Part shown: one piece after another, positions 18,151-27,103 of the stretch
Position numbering within the stretch: position 1 is the first letter of the stretch
Layout: each line of letters starts with the position of its first letter
DNA from: Roseitranquillus sp963749675
Lineage (GTDB): Bacteria; Pseudomonadota; Alphaproteobacteria; Rhodobacterales; Rhodobacteraceae
NCBI GenBank assembly: GCA_963749675.1
Contig: CAVVNT010000010.1
Location: forward strand, 434,001-498,000
DNA length: 64,000 nucleotides
Direction: 5' to 3'
Translations under genes and position numbers: made by a program
The notes under the pieces: generated by a model
Told to the model about the DNA's origin: nothing
The model's input: the letters and a program-made list of their open reading frames with translations, nothing else
Databases searched by the model: none

Positions 18151-20076
18151 ATGCGACCATCTCTGTCGGCGCTGTTGATGATCGGGCTTGCCAGGGCGGC
18201 GTCCGCCGAGGGGCCGCCCGCCTATGTGGGTTCCGAAACCTGCGTCGGATGCCACGACGCGGCGGCGCAAGGCTGGCGCGGATCGCATCACGACCTCGCC
18301 TGGACCGAGGTATCGCCTGATACCGTGGTCGCCGACTTCGACGAAACGCACTTCGCGCACGACGGGCTCGAAGCGCGCTTCCGGATCGAGGACGGCGCGT
18401 ATCACGCCACCGTCACCGAGCAGGACGGCGAGACCACGGACTACCGGGTGGAATCGGTCGTCGGGATCGAGCCGCTGCAACAGTACCTCCTTGAAACCGA
18501 GCCGGGTCGGCTGCAGAGCTTCGACATCGTCTGGGACACCGAGCGCGGGGAGTGGTTTCACCTCTATCCCGACCAGGATCTGCCGCCCGACGATGGGCTG
18601 CACTGGACCGGGCCCTACAAGAACTGGAACGCCCGCTGCGCGGAGTGCCATGCGACCGGCTTCGTCAAGGATTACGACGCGACGGCCGAGACCTACGCCT
18701 CGGCCGAGGCAGAGATCGGCGTCGGTTGCGAAGCCTGCCACGGGCCGGGGGAGGCGCACCTCGCCTGGGCCGCGGGCGAGGAGCTCGCCGAGAGCAGCGT
18801 CGCGCTCGACGCCTACGGTTTCACCGCGAGCTTCGACAGCGCGGAGTCCACAATCCAGCAGTGCGCCACCTGCCATTCGCGACGAGAGGCGTACGAGGAC
18901 GGCAATCCGCTGCCGGGCACGCCCTATCACGACGCCTACAACCTTTCGTTGTTGCGGCCGGGCCTCTACCATGCGGACGGCCAGATCCTCGACGAGGTCT
19001 ACGTCTACGGCTCGTTCCTGCAGTCCAAGATGTACGCCCGCGGCGTCGGCTGCACGGACTGCCACAACCCGCACACCGCCCGGCTGGTGGCGGAGGGCAA
19101 TGCCGTCTGCACCCAGTGTCACAACCCGGCCGGCAACCCGCGCTTTCCGACGCTGACCCCGGCGAACTACGACAGCGCCTCGCACCACTTCCACGAACCA
19201 GGCAGCGACGGCGCACAATGCAAGAGCTGCCACATGATCGAGCGTGTCTACATGGGCGTCGACGGCCGCCGCGATCACAGCTTCCGGATCCCGCGCCCGG
19301 ATCTTGCCGAGGCAACGGGCGCGCCCGATGCCTGCACCGACTGCCACGCCGACCGCGATCCGGAATGGGCGGCGGAGCGGATCGCCGAATGGTATCCCGA
19401 CAGCGACAAGCGCGGCCGGCACTATGGCGAGGTCCTGGCGCGCGGTCGCGAGGACGCCGTGACGGCGGCCGGTGACCTCGCCGATCTCGCCGCCGATGAG
19501 GATCAACCGGGGATCGTGCGGGCGACGGCACTATGGCTGCTCGAACAGGCGAACAGCGCGTCGGCGGCGGAGCGTCTGGCGCCGCTTCTGGAGGACGACG
19601 ATCCGCTGGTGCGCTCCGCCGCTGTCGGTCTCCAGCGCACCGCCGATCCGCAGGATCGCGTGCTGCGGCTGGTCGGGGCGCTTGACGACCCATCACGCTC
19701 CGTCCGGATGACTGCGGCGCGCGAGATGATCGACGCGCCGATCGCTCGTCTTCCGGACACGATGGCGGAGGATCTGCGCGCGGCCATGACCGAATGGCAG
19801 GACTCGATGCAGAACCGCCTCGATTTCCCCGAAACGCATCTGCAGGCGGCTGGCATGGCGCTGACGATGCGCAACTTTGCGGCTGCCGCCGGGGCCTTTC
19901 GCGAGGTGGTCCGCATGGACCCGCAGCGTACCGACGCCTGGGTCATGCTGGTCCGCATCGCGGCGGCGACCGAGGGCGCCGCCGCGGCGCGGGAGGTCGT
20001 GTCCGAGGCGCTGGAGGTCAATCCCGACGATCCGACGCTGCGGGAGTTCGAATCGGAACTCGGCCCCGCTGACTGA
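18151..20076 (+). CDS. exported eight-haem c-type cytochrome with HEAT/TPR-like C-terminus
   Basis: 641 residues with a signal peptide (MRPSLSALLMIGLARAASAE). Eight CxxCH haem motifs are visible: CVGCH (31-35), CAECH, CEACH, CATCH, CTDCH, CTQCH, CKSCH and a second CTDCH, all in the first about 420 residues. CEACHGPGEAH resembles multihaem cytochromes of the cytochrome c554/hydroxylamine oxidoreductase class. The last about 220 residues are helical repeats, with HEAT-like units (ATALWLLEQAN, PLVRSAAVGLQR, RSVRMTAAREM) and a TPR-like end (NFAAAAGAFREVVRMDPQRTDAW). It should act in electron transfer in the periplasm or at the outer membrane. Substrate and partner are unknown; neighbours are two barrels and a cytochrome-tailed urate oxidase. 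Confidence 0.85.
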   Translation: MRPSLSALLMIGLARAASAEGPPAYVGSETCVGCHDAAAQGWRGSHHDLAWTEVSPDTVVADFDETHFAHDGLEARFRIEDGAYHATVTEQDGETTDYRVESVVGIEPLQQYLLETEPGRLQSFDIVWDTERGEWFHLYPDQDLPPDDGLHWTGPYKNWNARCAECHATGFVKDYDATAETYASAEAEIGVGCEACHGPGEAHLAWAAGEELAESSVALDAYGFTASFDSAESTIQQCATCHSRREAYEDGNPLPGTPYHDAYNLSLLRPGLYHADGQILDEVYVYGSFLQSKMYARGVGCTDCHNPHTARLVAEGNAVCTQCHNPAGNPRFPTLTPANYDSASHHFHEPGSDGAQCKSCHMIERVYMGVDGRRDHSFRIPRPDLAEATGAPDACTDCHADRDPEWAAERIAEWYPDSDKRGRHYGEVLARGREDAVTAAGDLADLAADEDQPGIVRATALWLLEQANSASAAERLAPLLEDDDPLVRSAAVGLQRTADPQDRVLRLVGALDDPSRSVRMTAAREMIDAPIARLPDTMAEDLRAAMTEWQDSMQNRLDFPETHLQAAGMALTMRNFAAAAGAFREVVRMDPQRTDAWVMLVRIAAATEGAAAAREVVSEALEVNPDDPTLREFESELGPAD

Positions 20077-20096
20077 GCCTTCTCGCGGCAGGGCGG

Positions 20097-21533
20097 CTAT
20101 TCTGCCGGCCGCGTCGTCGTCTCGGCCGAGACCGGGTGGCCGGCCATGCCGCCCGATATCTCCTCGGTCGATGCGTCGGAGAGCGGTGTCGGCAGCACGA
20201 GGTTCAGCACGATCGCCAGGAACGCGGCGGGCAAGAGGCCGCTGGTCAGCAGAACCTGCGCGGTCTGCGGCAGGTACTGCAGCGCCTGCGGCTCAAGCTG
20301 CAGGCCGAGGCCGAGCGAGATGGAGATCGCAAAGATCACCATGTTGCGCCGGTCCCAGACGACGTCCGACAGCATCGAGACGCCTGCGGCCACGACCATC
20401 CCGAACATCACGATGACGCCGCCGCCCAGCACCTCGATCGGGATCGTCCGGATCACCGAGCCGACCTTGGGCACCAGCCCGCAGATGATCAGGAAGATCG
20501 CGCCGCAGGTGACGACGTGGCGGCTCATCACGCCGGTCATCGCGATCAGTCCGACGTTCTGGCTGAACGAGGTGTTGGGGAACCCGCCGAAGATGCCGGC
20601 GATCGCGGTACCGAGGCCGTCGGCGAACGTCGCGCCCTCGATTTCCCTCTCGGTCGCTTCGCGTCCGGCGCCGCCCTTGGTGATGCCGCTGACGTCGCCC
20701 ACCGTCTCGAACGCCGAGACGAAGGCCATCAGGCAGAATCCGATGATCGCGGCGAGGCTGAAGCTGAAGCCGTAGCGGAACGGCACGGGAGGCGCGAAGG
20801 CGGCCGCATCGGCCCAGCTCGAGGCGACGGCCTCGAAGGTGAGGATACCGGTGAAGAGGGAGAAGACGTAACCCGCGAACAGCCCGATGAGCACGGCCGA
20901 GACGGCGTACATACCGGAGGTGAAGAACTTGAAGTAGAGCGTCACGAAGATCACCACCAGCGCCGCCGACCAGTTGAGCAGGCTGCCGTATTCCGGCGTG
21001 CCGATCGCCGGGACGCCACCCGCCGCGTACTGGATGCCGACGCGCACCAGCGCGAGGCCGATCAGCGTCACCACGAGACCGGTGACGAGCGGCGGCAGCG
21101 CGAAGCGGATGCGCCCGATGTAGAAGCCGAGGCAGGCGTGAAAGATCCCGCCCACGAGGATGCCGCCGAAGAGCGCGGGCAGCGCCGCGACGCCCTGGCC
21201 CGCGACCAGCGGGATCATGATCGGAATGAAGGCGAAGCTGGTGCCCTGCACGATCGGCAGCCGCGCGCCGACCCGTCCGATGCCGATGGTCTGGAACAGG
21301 GTGGCGATGCCGGCGAACAGCATCGACATCTGGATCAGGTAGAGGAGCTCGGGGAAGTCGGGCGAATTCGACCCGAATCCGAAGCCCGCGGCACCCGCGA
21401 TGATGATCGCGGGCGTCACGTTGGCGACGAACATCGCCATGACGTGCTGGATGCCGAGCGGAATCGCCTTGGCCAGCGGCGGGGTGAAGTCCGGATCCCT
21501 CAATTGTTCCGGCGTTCCGATCGATGCGGCCAT
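20097..21533 (-). CDS. NCS2-family nucleobase:cation symporter, likely xanthine/urate permease
   Basis: 478-residue inner-membrane transporter with about 12-14 hydrophobic segments. Family hallmarks are LGIQHVMAMFVANVTPAIIIAG near the N-terminus, the QGTSFAFIPIM segment and the NCS2 signature region GGFPNTSFSQNVGLIAMTGVMSRHVV. Its position beside the urate/ureide genes favours xanthine, urate or another oxidised purine over uracil, but residues alone do not let me choose. It converges on the octahaem cytochrome gene with 20 bp between stops. Divergent gene 21744 leaves a 210-bp upstream region. Confidence 0.88.
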   Translation of the reverse strand: MAASIGTPEQLRDPDFTPPLAKAIPLGIQHVMAMFVANVTPAIIIAGAAGFGFGSNSPDFPELLYLIQMSMLFAGIATLFQTIGIGRVGARLPIVQGTSFAFIPIMIPLVAGQGVAALPALFGGILVGGIFHACLGFYIGRIRFALPPLVTGLVVTLIGLALVRVGIQYAAGGVPAIGTPEYGSLLNWSAALVVIFVTLYFKFFTSGMYAVSAVLIGLFAGYVFSLFTGILTFEAVASSWADAAAFAPPVPFRYGFSFSLAAIIGFCLMAFVSAFETVGDVSGITKGGAGREATEREIEGATFADGLGTAIAGIFGGFPNTSFSQNVGLIAMTGVMSRHVVTCGAIFLIICGLVPKVGSVIRTIPIEVLGGGVIVMFGMVVAAGVSMLSDVVWDRRNMVIFAISISLGLGLQLEPQALQYLPQTAQVLLTSGLLPAAFLAIVLNLVLPTPLSDASTEEISGGMAGHPVSAETTTRPAE

Positions 21534-21645
21534 GGCGAGACCCTCCGTGCTTCTGTCGGAACGATTGCGCCTGCTGCAGTATCTTTCGGCAAGTGCGCAG
21601 GAGTCGGCGACCGCTCCTGCGGCCTCGTATGCCTAATCATTGGGC

Positions 21646-21674
21646 GAACGCAGTGTCGTCTTGCGTGAACGCAG
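21646..21674. repeat. short direct repeat in divergent promoter region
   Basis: GAACGCAG occurs at 21646-21653 and again at 21667-21674, start-to-start 21 bp, about two helical turns. It lies in the gap between the NCS2 permease and the divergent glycosylase-like gene, so it could be a regulator site. Eight-base repeats arise easily by chance in GC-rich DNA. Confidence 0.2.
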
Positions 21675-21743
21675 CGCCTCTGGGAGAGGCTTGAGCCCAT
21701 GGGCACAGTTGCTCCCACGGCGCGATGCGCCTAAGCACGCCGC

Positions 21744-22346
21744 GTGAGCGAGGGGATCCAGGACGTCAAGAAGCGGCTTTCGGGTTGTGCCATCTGCGCC
21801 GAGCGTTTCGCGGCGACTGCGACGTCACATGCACCGAACCCAGTCGTCTGGTTCAACGGCACCGCCCGGATCCTGATCGCGAGCCAGGCGCCCGGATTGA
21901 AGGTGCACGAGGCAAACAAGCCCTTCTGGGACAACTCCGGCAGGCGGCTGCGCGACTGGCTCGGGATCGACGAGGCGACCTTCTACGATCGCAACCGCGT
22001 CGCGATCGTGCCGATGGCGTTCTGCTTTCCCGGCTACGATGTGACGGGCTCGGACCTGCCGCCGCCGCGGGTCTGCGCCGAGACCTGGCGCGAGACGATC
22101 CTGTCGCGTCTCTCGGGCGTGCGGCTGTCCCTGCTGATCGGCGGATACTCCCAGAAATGGCACCTCGGCACGGCCGCGAAGGGTGGGGTCACGCAGACCG
22201 TCGCGTCGTGGCGCGAGCATCCCAACGACGTCATCCCGCTGCCACATCCGTCGTGGCGCAACGTCGGCTGGATCAAGCGCAACCCCTGGTTCGAGGCCGA
22301 GCTGTTGCCGGTGATCCGCGCCCGCGTGGCCGAGGCACTTGCGTGA
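21744..22346 (+). CDS. uracil-DNA glycosylase family protein
   Basis: 200 residues with the UDG-superfamily fold features of the single-domain group often annotated simply as uracil-DNA glycosylase family: ILIASQAPGLKVHEANKPFWDNSG in place of the motif A loop, and C-terminal LPHPSWRN as the HPS-type motif B. It may excise damaged bases, but members of this group are not well characterised. The GTG start is used; no stronger upstream site is seen. The stop overlaps the GTG of the SseB-like gene by 4 bp, so the two are coupled. Confidence 0.75.
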   Translation: MSEGIQDVKKRLSGCAICAERFAATATSHAPNPVVWFNGTARILIASQAPGLKVHEANKPFWDNSGRRLRDWLGIDEATFYDRNRVAIVPMAFCFPGYDVTGSDLPPPRVCAETWRETILSRLSGVRLSLLIGGYSQKWHLGTAAKGGVTQTVASWREHPNDVIPLPHPSWRNVGWIKRNPWFEAELLPVIRARVAEALA

Positions 22347-23092
22347 CCCCGCTCGACGCCGCGCACGCGAGGATGGAGGCGTCCGACAACGAGCCGGCGC
22401 GCCGCGCGTTCTGGGGCCTCGTCGCCGCCTCCGAGCTGCATCTCTGGCTCGAGACGGAGGCGAAAGGGGCGGATATCGTGCCGCGGCTCTTCGAGATCGA
22501 CGGCGACCGCTATGCGCTGGTCTTCGACGGCGAGGATCGCGTGGCTGCTTTCGCGGGCGGGCCGTCGCCCTACGCCAGCCTGAGCGGCCGGCGGCTGGCG
22601 GCGCTGCTGTCGGAGGCGGGGCTCGGCCTGGGTCTGAACTTCGGCGCGCCGTCGCAGACGTTGCTGCCGCCCGGGGACGTGGCCTGGCTCGCCGGGACCG
22701 GCGGCGCGCCGATGCAGGAGGCGACGGGCCGGCCGGTCGAGCTGGCGCCGCCGGACTTGCCGGGGGCCGTCTTCGAGGTGATCGACCATCGTCTCGCGGC
22801 GGCGGAGGGACTTGCGCGCTGCGCATGGCTGGCGACGGCGACGTGGCAGGATGGGGCCGTGAGCCAGCTGCTGGCGGTCGAGGAGGCGGTGCCGGGCGCG
22901 ACCGAGCCGATCGCCCGGTTCGTGGCCGAGGCTCTGGCGTTTGCAGGTGCCGAGGTCACGCTCGATGCCACACCGGTCGAGCCGGGATCGACGCTGCGGG
23001 AAAGGCTGGAGCGGGTGGCCGTTCGCTTCGACCTGCCCGAGCCGCCGGCGCCTCGGCCTCCGGATTCGAACCGGCCGCCGCGGCTGCGCTAG
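22343..23092 (+). CDS. SseB-like protein
   Basis: 249 residues starting at GTG 22343, overlapping the previous stop (GTGA). The N-terminal half matches the SseB N-terminal domain pattern: LWLETEAKGADIVPRLFEIDG, YALVFDGEDRVAAFAG, YASLSGRRLAALL and GLGLNFG. The C-terminus is low-complexity and proline-rich. Enhanced-serine-sensitivity-type proteins have no clear biochemical role. It converges on ghrA, and the two stop codons overlap in the palindromic CTAG at 23089-23092. Confidence 0.65.
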   Translation: MTPLDAAHARMEASDNEPARRAFWGLVAASELHLWLETEAKGADIVPRLFEIDGDRYALVFDGEDRVAAFAGGPSPYASLSGRRLAALLSEAGLGLGLNFGAPSQTLLPPGDVAWLAGTGGAPMQEATGRPVELAPPDLPGAVFEVIDHRLAAAEGLARCAWLATATWQDGAVSQLLAVEEAVPGATEPIARFVAEALAFAGAEVTLDATPVEPGSTLRERLERVAVRFDLPEPPAPRPPDSNRPPRLR

Positions 23093-24018
23093 TAGCCCGC
23101 GGCGCGGTCGACGAGGTGCAGGAAGGGCTCGCCGGCTTCGCCGCGCCGTACGTTCTCGGCGATGACGCGGGTGGCCGTCTCCGGACGCGTAGCCGAGGCG
23201 ATGTGCGGCGTGACGGTGACCTTCGGATGCGACCAGTAGGGATGTTCGGGCGGCAGCGGCTCCGTCCGGAAGGCGTCGAGCGTCGCGTGTCCGATGTGTC
23301 CGCTGTCCAGCGCGGCAACCAGCGCGTCGTCGTCGATCAGCGCGCCCCGCGCCGGGTTGATGATCACTGCGCCGCGCGGCAGCAGCGCCAGACGCTCCGC
23401 ATTCAGCAGGTTCTCCGTCTGAGCCGTGTGCGGCGTCAGCAGGACAAGGATTTCCGACCGCGCCAGCACTTCGGTCAGTCCGTCGGCTGCGTGATGGCAG
23501 GCCACACACTCCAGTTCTTTCGCGCTTCGGCTCCAGCCCGCGACGTCGAAGTGCAACCCGGCCAAGGCCTGCGCGCAGGCTGCGCCGAGAGCGCCGAGGC
23601 CCAGAACACCGACCTTGCGGTGGCGCGCGAGCGGCGGTGTCGCCTTGTCCCAGCGCCCGCCCAGACCGTGCACGTAACGGTCGAGCGAGAGGTGGTGGCG
23701 CAGCACGTGGCCCGTGACGTACTCGACCATCCCCTCCGTCATGCCGTCGTCGACCATGCGGGCAAGCGGGGCCCTCAGTGTCTCGTTCCCCGCGATCCCC
23801 TCGACGCCGGCCCACAGGTTCAGGACCGCCCTGAGCCGTGTGTACGGGCGGAAATCGCTGACGCCGCTCTTGGGGTCGAGTACGATGTACTCGACCCGCT
23901 CCGGGTCGGCCTCCGTCACGATCTCCGCGTCGACCCCGGTCTCGGCCAGAGCGCGTTCGAGCGCCGGAACGTAGCGGTCCCGGCTTTCGTCCGCAGCGGC
24001 GAACAGGATAGTCGTCAT
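23089..24018 (-). CDS. ghrA: glyoxylate/hydroxypyruvate reductase, D-2-hydroxyacid dehydrogenase family
   Basis: 309 residues, NAD(P)H-dependent reduction of glyoxylate to glycolate or hydroxypyruvate to glycerate. The nucleotide-binding motif is VLGLGALG, the catalytic Arg is in NPARGALIDDDAL, the Glu in FRTEPLPPEHPYW and the His in TPHIAS. This is the GhrA-like short form. ATG 24018 overlaps the rodA stop (ATGA). Glyoxylate is an end product of the ureide genes 9 kb away, which fits, but this gene is at the tail of the cell-shape operon. It shares a CTAG stop overlap with the convergent SseB-like gene. Confidence 0.85.
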   Translation of the reverse strand: MTTILFAAADESRDRYVPALERALAETGVDAEIVTEADPERVEYIVLDPKSGVSDFRPYTRLRAVLNLWAGVEGIAGNETLRAPLARMVDDGMTEGMVEYVTGHVLRHHLSLDRYVHGLGGRWDKATPPLARHRKVGVLGLGALGAACAQALAGLHFDVAGWSRSAKELECVACHHAADGLTEVLARSEILVLLTPHTAQTENLLNAERLALLPRGAVIINPARGALIDDDALVAALDSGHIGHATLDAFRTEPLPPEHPYWSHPKVTVTPHIASATRPETATRVIAENVRRGEAGEPFLHLVDRAAGY

Positions 24019-25160
24019 CGGCTGCGCGGCCGGTGGACGTGCGCGCTCTGCACCAGCCCGAAGGCGGCCATCAGGACCAGCATCGCCGAGCCGCCGTAGC
24101 TGACCATCGGCAGCGGCACGCCCACGACCGGAGCGAGGCCCATGACCATGCTCATGTTCACCGAGAAGAACAGAAACAGCGTCGCCGCGATGCCCAGCGT
24201 CAGAAGCTGCGAGAAGCGGTCCTTCATCGTCAGCGCCGAGACGATGCAGAAGACGATGATGAGCCCGTAGAGCGACAGCAGCGCGATGCCGCCGACGAAC
24301 CCGAACTCCTCGGCGAGCGTGGTGAAGATGAAGTCGGTGTGCTTCTCCGGCAGGAAGTTCAGCCGGCTTTGCGTGCCCTGCATGAAGCCGCGGCCCGTCA
24401 GCCCGCCGGAGCCCAGCGCGATCTTCGACTGGGTGATGTGGTAGCCTGCGCCGAGCGGGTCCGAGGCGGGGTCGAGGAACGTGTCGATCCGCCGGAACTG
24501 GTAGTCCTCGAGCAGCTGCCAAGGCGTGCCGCGCGAGGCGAAGACGGTGTAGACGAGGCCGCCGACTGCCGCCGCGGCGGTGCCGAAGTACCACCAGGAG
24601 ACGCCGGCGAGGAACATTACGATGCCGCCACCGGCAAGCAGCAGGATCGCCGTGCCGAGGTCGGGCTGCTGCAGCACCAGCGCCGTCGGGATCATGATCA
24701 GGATGAGGGGCGGGATCACCCAGAGCGGGTGCGATACCTTGTCGATGTCGAGCCAGTCGTAATAGGCGGCCAGCGCGATCACGAGCGCGACCTTGGTCAG
24801 CTCCGACGGCTGCAGTCGGATGAAGCCGAGGTCGATCCACCGTTGCGCCCCCATCCCGGTGACGCCGATGACCTCGACCGCGACCAGCAGCAGGATGGCG
24901 ACGGCGTACGCGAGCGCGGCAGTGTTGCGCCAGAACCAGATCGGCACCATCGCGATGACGAACATGGCGAAGAGGCCCAGCACGAACCGCTTCATCTGCG
25001 GATCCGCCCAGGGCGTCAGAGAACCGCCGGCGACCGAGTAGAGCATCAGGAAGCCGGTGCAGGCCACGGCGGTGAGCAGGACCACCAGCGCCCAGTTGAG
25101 GTAGAGAACCTTCCGAATGCCCGAAGGCACGGTCTGGACATTATACTCGAGGTAGCTCAC
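24015..25160 (-). CDS. rodA: rod shape-determining peptidoglycan polymerase RodA
   Basis: SEDS-family glycosyltransferase that polymerises lipid II with PBP2 during elongation. 381 residues with about ten membrane segments. Hallmarks are GAQRWIDLGFIRLQPSELTKV, QQPDLGTAILLLAGG, LGSGGLTGRGFMQGTQS, FLPEKHTDFIFTTLAEEFGFVGG (conserved Asp in HTDFIF) and the C-terminal PLPMVSYGGSAML. The start overlaps the mrdA stop by 4 bp, and its own stop overlaps the ghrA start, so this is a tight operon mreB-mreC-mreD-mrdA-rodA-ghrA. Confidence 0.95.
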   Translation of the reverse strand: MSYLEYNVQTVPSGIRKVLYLNWALVVLLTAVACTGFLMLYSVAGGSLTPWADPQMKRFVLGLFAMFVIAMVPIWFWRNTAALAYAVAILLLVAVEVIGVTGMGAQRWIDLGFIRLQPSELTKVALVIALAAYYDWLDIDKVSHPLWVIPPLILIMIPTALVLQQPDLGTAILLLAGGGIVMFLAGVSWWYFGTAAAAVGGLVYTVFASRGTPWQLLEDYQFRRIDTFLDPASDPLGAGYHITQSKIALGSGGLTGRGFMQGTQSRLNFLPEKHTDFIFTTLAEEFGFVGGIALLSLYGLIIVFCIVSALTMKDRFSQLLTLGIAATLFLFFSVNMSMVMGLAPVVGVPLPMVSYGGSAMLVLMAAFGLVQSAHVHRPRSR

Positions 25161-27103
25161 GCGCGGCTCCGCGTCGGCTTCGGGGCTGGAGCCGGGCGCA
25201 ACGGCAGCGCCTCCAGCCGCTCTCGCGCCGCATCCTGCTGCCCGACCGGGTAGCTCTCGGGCGGGGGCACCTCGCCGTCATGCAGGGCCGCCAGCATGAT
25301 GTCCCGGGCGACCGGTGCCGCGACTGCCGACCCGCCTCCGCCGTGCTCGATCACGACCGAGACCGCGATCCGCGGCGCGTCGAATGGCGCGAACGCCACA
25401 AAGAGGGCGTGGTCACGGCGCTCCCACGGCAGGTCCTCGTTGCGGGAGACGCCGCGTGCCCGCTCGGCGGCGGTGATGTTGCGGACCTGGCTGGTGCCGG
25501 TCTTGCCTGCCATCAGCATCGCCTCGTCTCCGATGCGGCTGCGGTAGGCGGTGCCGCGGCGAGAGTTCGAGACAGAGAACAAGCCGCGCTGCACCGCGCG
25601 CACGTGCGGGGCTTGCACACCGAGATCGCCGTCGACCGCCACCTCTGTCTCGACGCCATCGATCGACTTTACCAAACGTGGCCGGATCGCGGTGCCCGAG
25701 GCGATTCGGGCCGTCATCACGGCGAGCTGCAGCGGCGAAGCCAGGACGAAGCCCTGGCCGATGGCGGAGTTCAGCGTGTCGCCGGGCCACCACGGCTCTC
25801 CCCTCCGGACGCGCTTCCACTCCTCCGTCGGCGTCAGCCCCTCCGAGATCGCGGACATCGGCAGATCGTGGCGCACGCCGAGGCCGAAGCGATTGGCGAC
25901 CTCGCTGATCCTGTCGATCCCGGTCCGCTGCGCGACCTCGTAGAAATACACGTCGCAACTCTGGGCGAGGGCGTCGTGCAGGTTCATGTGGCCGTGACCG
26001 CCGCGCTTCCAGCAGTGGAACCGACGCCCGCCCGCGCGCATGAAGCCGGGGCAATAGACGGTGCCGCCTTCGCCGATCACCCCCGCTTCGAGCGCGGCGA
26101 TGGCGGTGATGATCTTGAAGGTCGAGCCGGGCGGATACGTGCCCTGCACGGTCTTGTCGGCAAGCGGCCGATACTTGTTGTCCGTCAGGCTCTTGTAGTC
26201 CTTGACCGAGATGCCGCGGACGAACAGGTTGGGATCGAACCCGGGCGCGGACCCGATGGCGAGGATGTCGCCGCCGCGAACGTCCATCACCACCGCGCCG
26301 CCACTCTCGCCGCTTAGGCGCGCCTGCACGAAGTTCTGCAGCCGATGGTCGAGCGTCAGCTGCACGTTGGAGCCCGAGACCCCCTCTCGCCGCTCGAGCT
26401 CGCGCATCATCCGGCCGGCGGCGTTCACCTCGATGCGCCGAGAACCCGCCTTGCCGCGCAGAAGCCCTTCGAGCTTGGTCTCGACGCCGACCTTGCCGAT
26501 CTGGAACTTCGGGATCTGCAGGAGCGGGTCGGGGTCGTCGAGCTTCGAGAGATCATAGTCGCTGACCGGACCGACATAGCCCACGACATGGCTGAAATCC
26601 TCGCGCATCGGGTAGAAGCGCGAGAGGCCGACGTCGGGCGTGATGCCGGGGAGCGCCGGGGCGTTTACCGCGACCTCGGCGATGTCGTCCCAGCTCAGGC
26701 GGTCGGCCAGAGTGACGGGAACGAAAGGGCTGCGGCGATACATCTCGCGCAGGCTGCGTTCGAGGTCAGCGGGGTCGAGGTATACGATCTGCTTCAGGCG
26801 CGAGACCACTTCGTCGACGTCGTCTGCATCCTCGCGAACGATGATGATCCGATAGTTCTGCGCGTTGTCGGCGATCGCCACGCCGTTGCGGTCGTAGATG
26901 AGGCCGCGTGCGGGCGCGATCAGGCGATCGTTGATCCGGTTCTCCTCGGCGAGAAGGCGGAACTCGTCGGCCTGCTCGACCTGCATCTGCCGCATCCGCA
27001 GGGCGAGGGCGCCCATGAACGCCGCCTGCGCACCGCCGAGGATCAGCGCCCTGCGGCCGATCCGCCTCGAGCTAATCGCACCGAAATCCGCCGTCCGCTT
27101 CAC
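25157..27103 (-). CDS. mrdA: penicillin-binding protein 2
   Basis: Monofunctional transpeptidase crosslinking peptidoglycan in the elongasome with RodA. 648 residues from GTG 27103 (VKRTADFGAISSRR), chosen because upstream in-frame sequence overlaps mreD. One N-terminal membrane anchor (RALILGGAQAAFMGALAL) and the non-catalytic pedestal precede the transpeptidase domain, with SxxK in PPGSTFKIITA, SxN-type SCDVYF and KTGTS. Overlaps mreD and rodA by 4 bp at each end. Confidence 0.95.
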   Translation of the reverse strand: MKRTADFGAISSRRIGRRALILGGAQAAFMGALALRMRQMQVEQADEFRLLAEENRINDRLIAPARGLIYDRNGVAIADNAQNYRIIIVREDADDVDEVVSRLKQIVYLDPADLERSLREMYRRSPFVPVTLADRLSWDDIAEVAVNAPALPGITPDVGLSRFYPMREDFSHVVGYVGPVSDYDLSKLDDPDPLLQIPKFQIGKVGVETKLEGLLRGKAGSRRIEVNAAGRMMRELERREGVSGSNVQLTLDHRLQNFVQARLSGESGGAVVMDVRGGDILAIGSAPGFDPNLFVRGISVKDYKSLTDNKYRPLADKTVQGTYPPGSTFKIITAIAALEAGVIGEGGTVYCPGFMRAGGRRFHCWKRGGHGHMNLHDALAQSCDVYFYEVAQRTGIDRISEVANRFGLGVRHDLPMSAISEGLTPTEEWKRVRRGEPWWPGDTLNSAIGQGFVLASPLQLAVMTARIASGTAIRPRLVKSIDGVETEVAVDGDLGVQAPHVRAVQRGLFSVSNSRRGTAYRSRIGDEAMLMAGKTGTSQVRNITAAERARGVSRNEDLPWERRDHALFVAFAPFDAPRIAVSVVIEHGGGGSAVAAPVARDIMLAALHDGEVPPPESYPVGQQDAARERLEALPLRPAPAPKPTRSRA

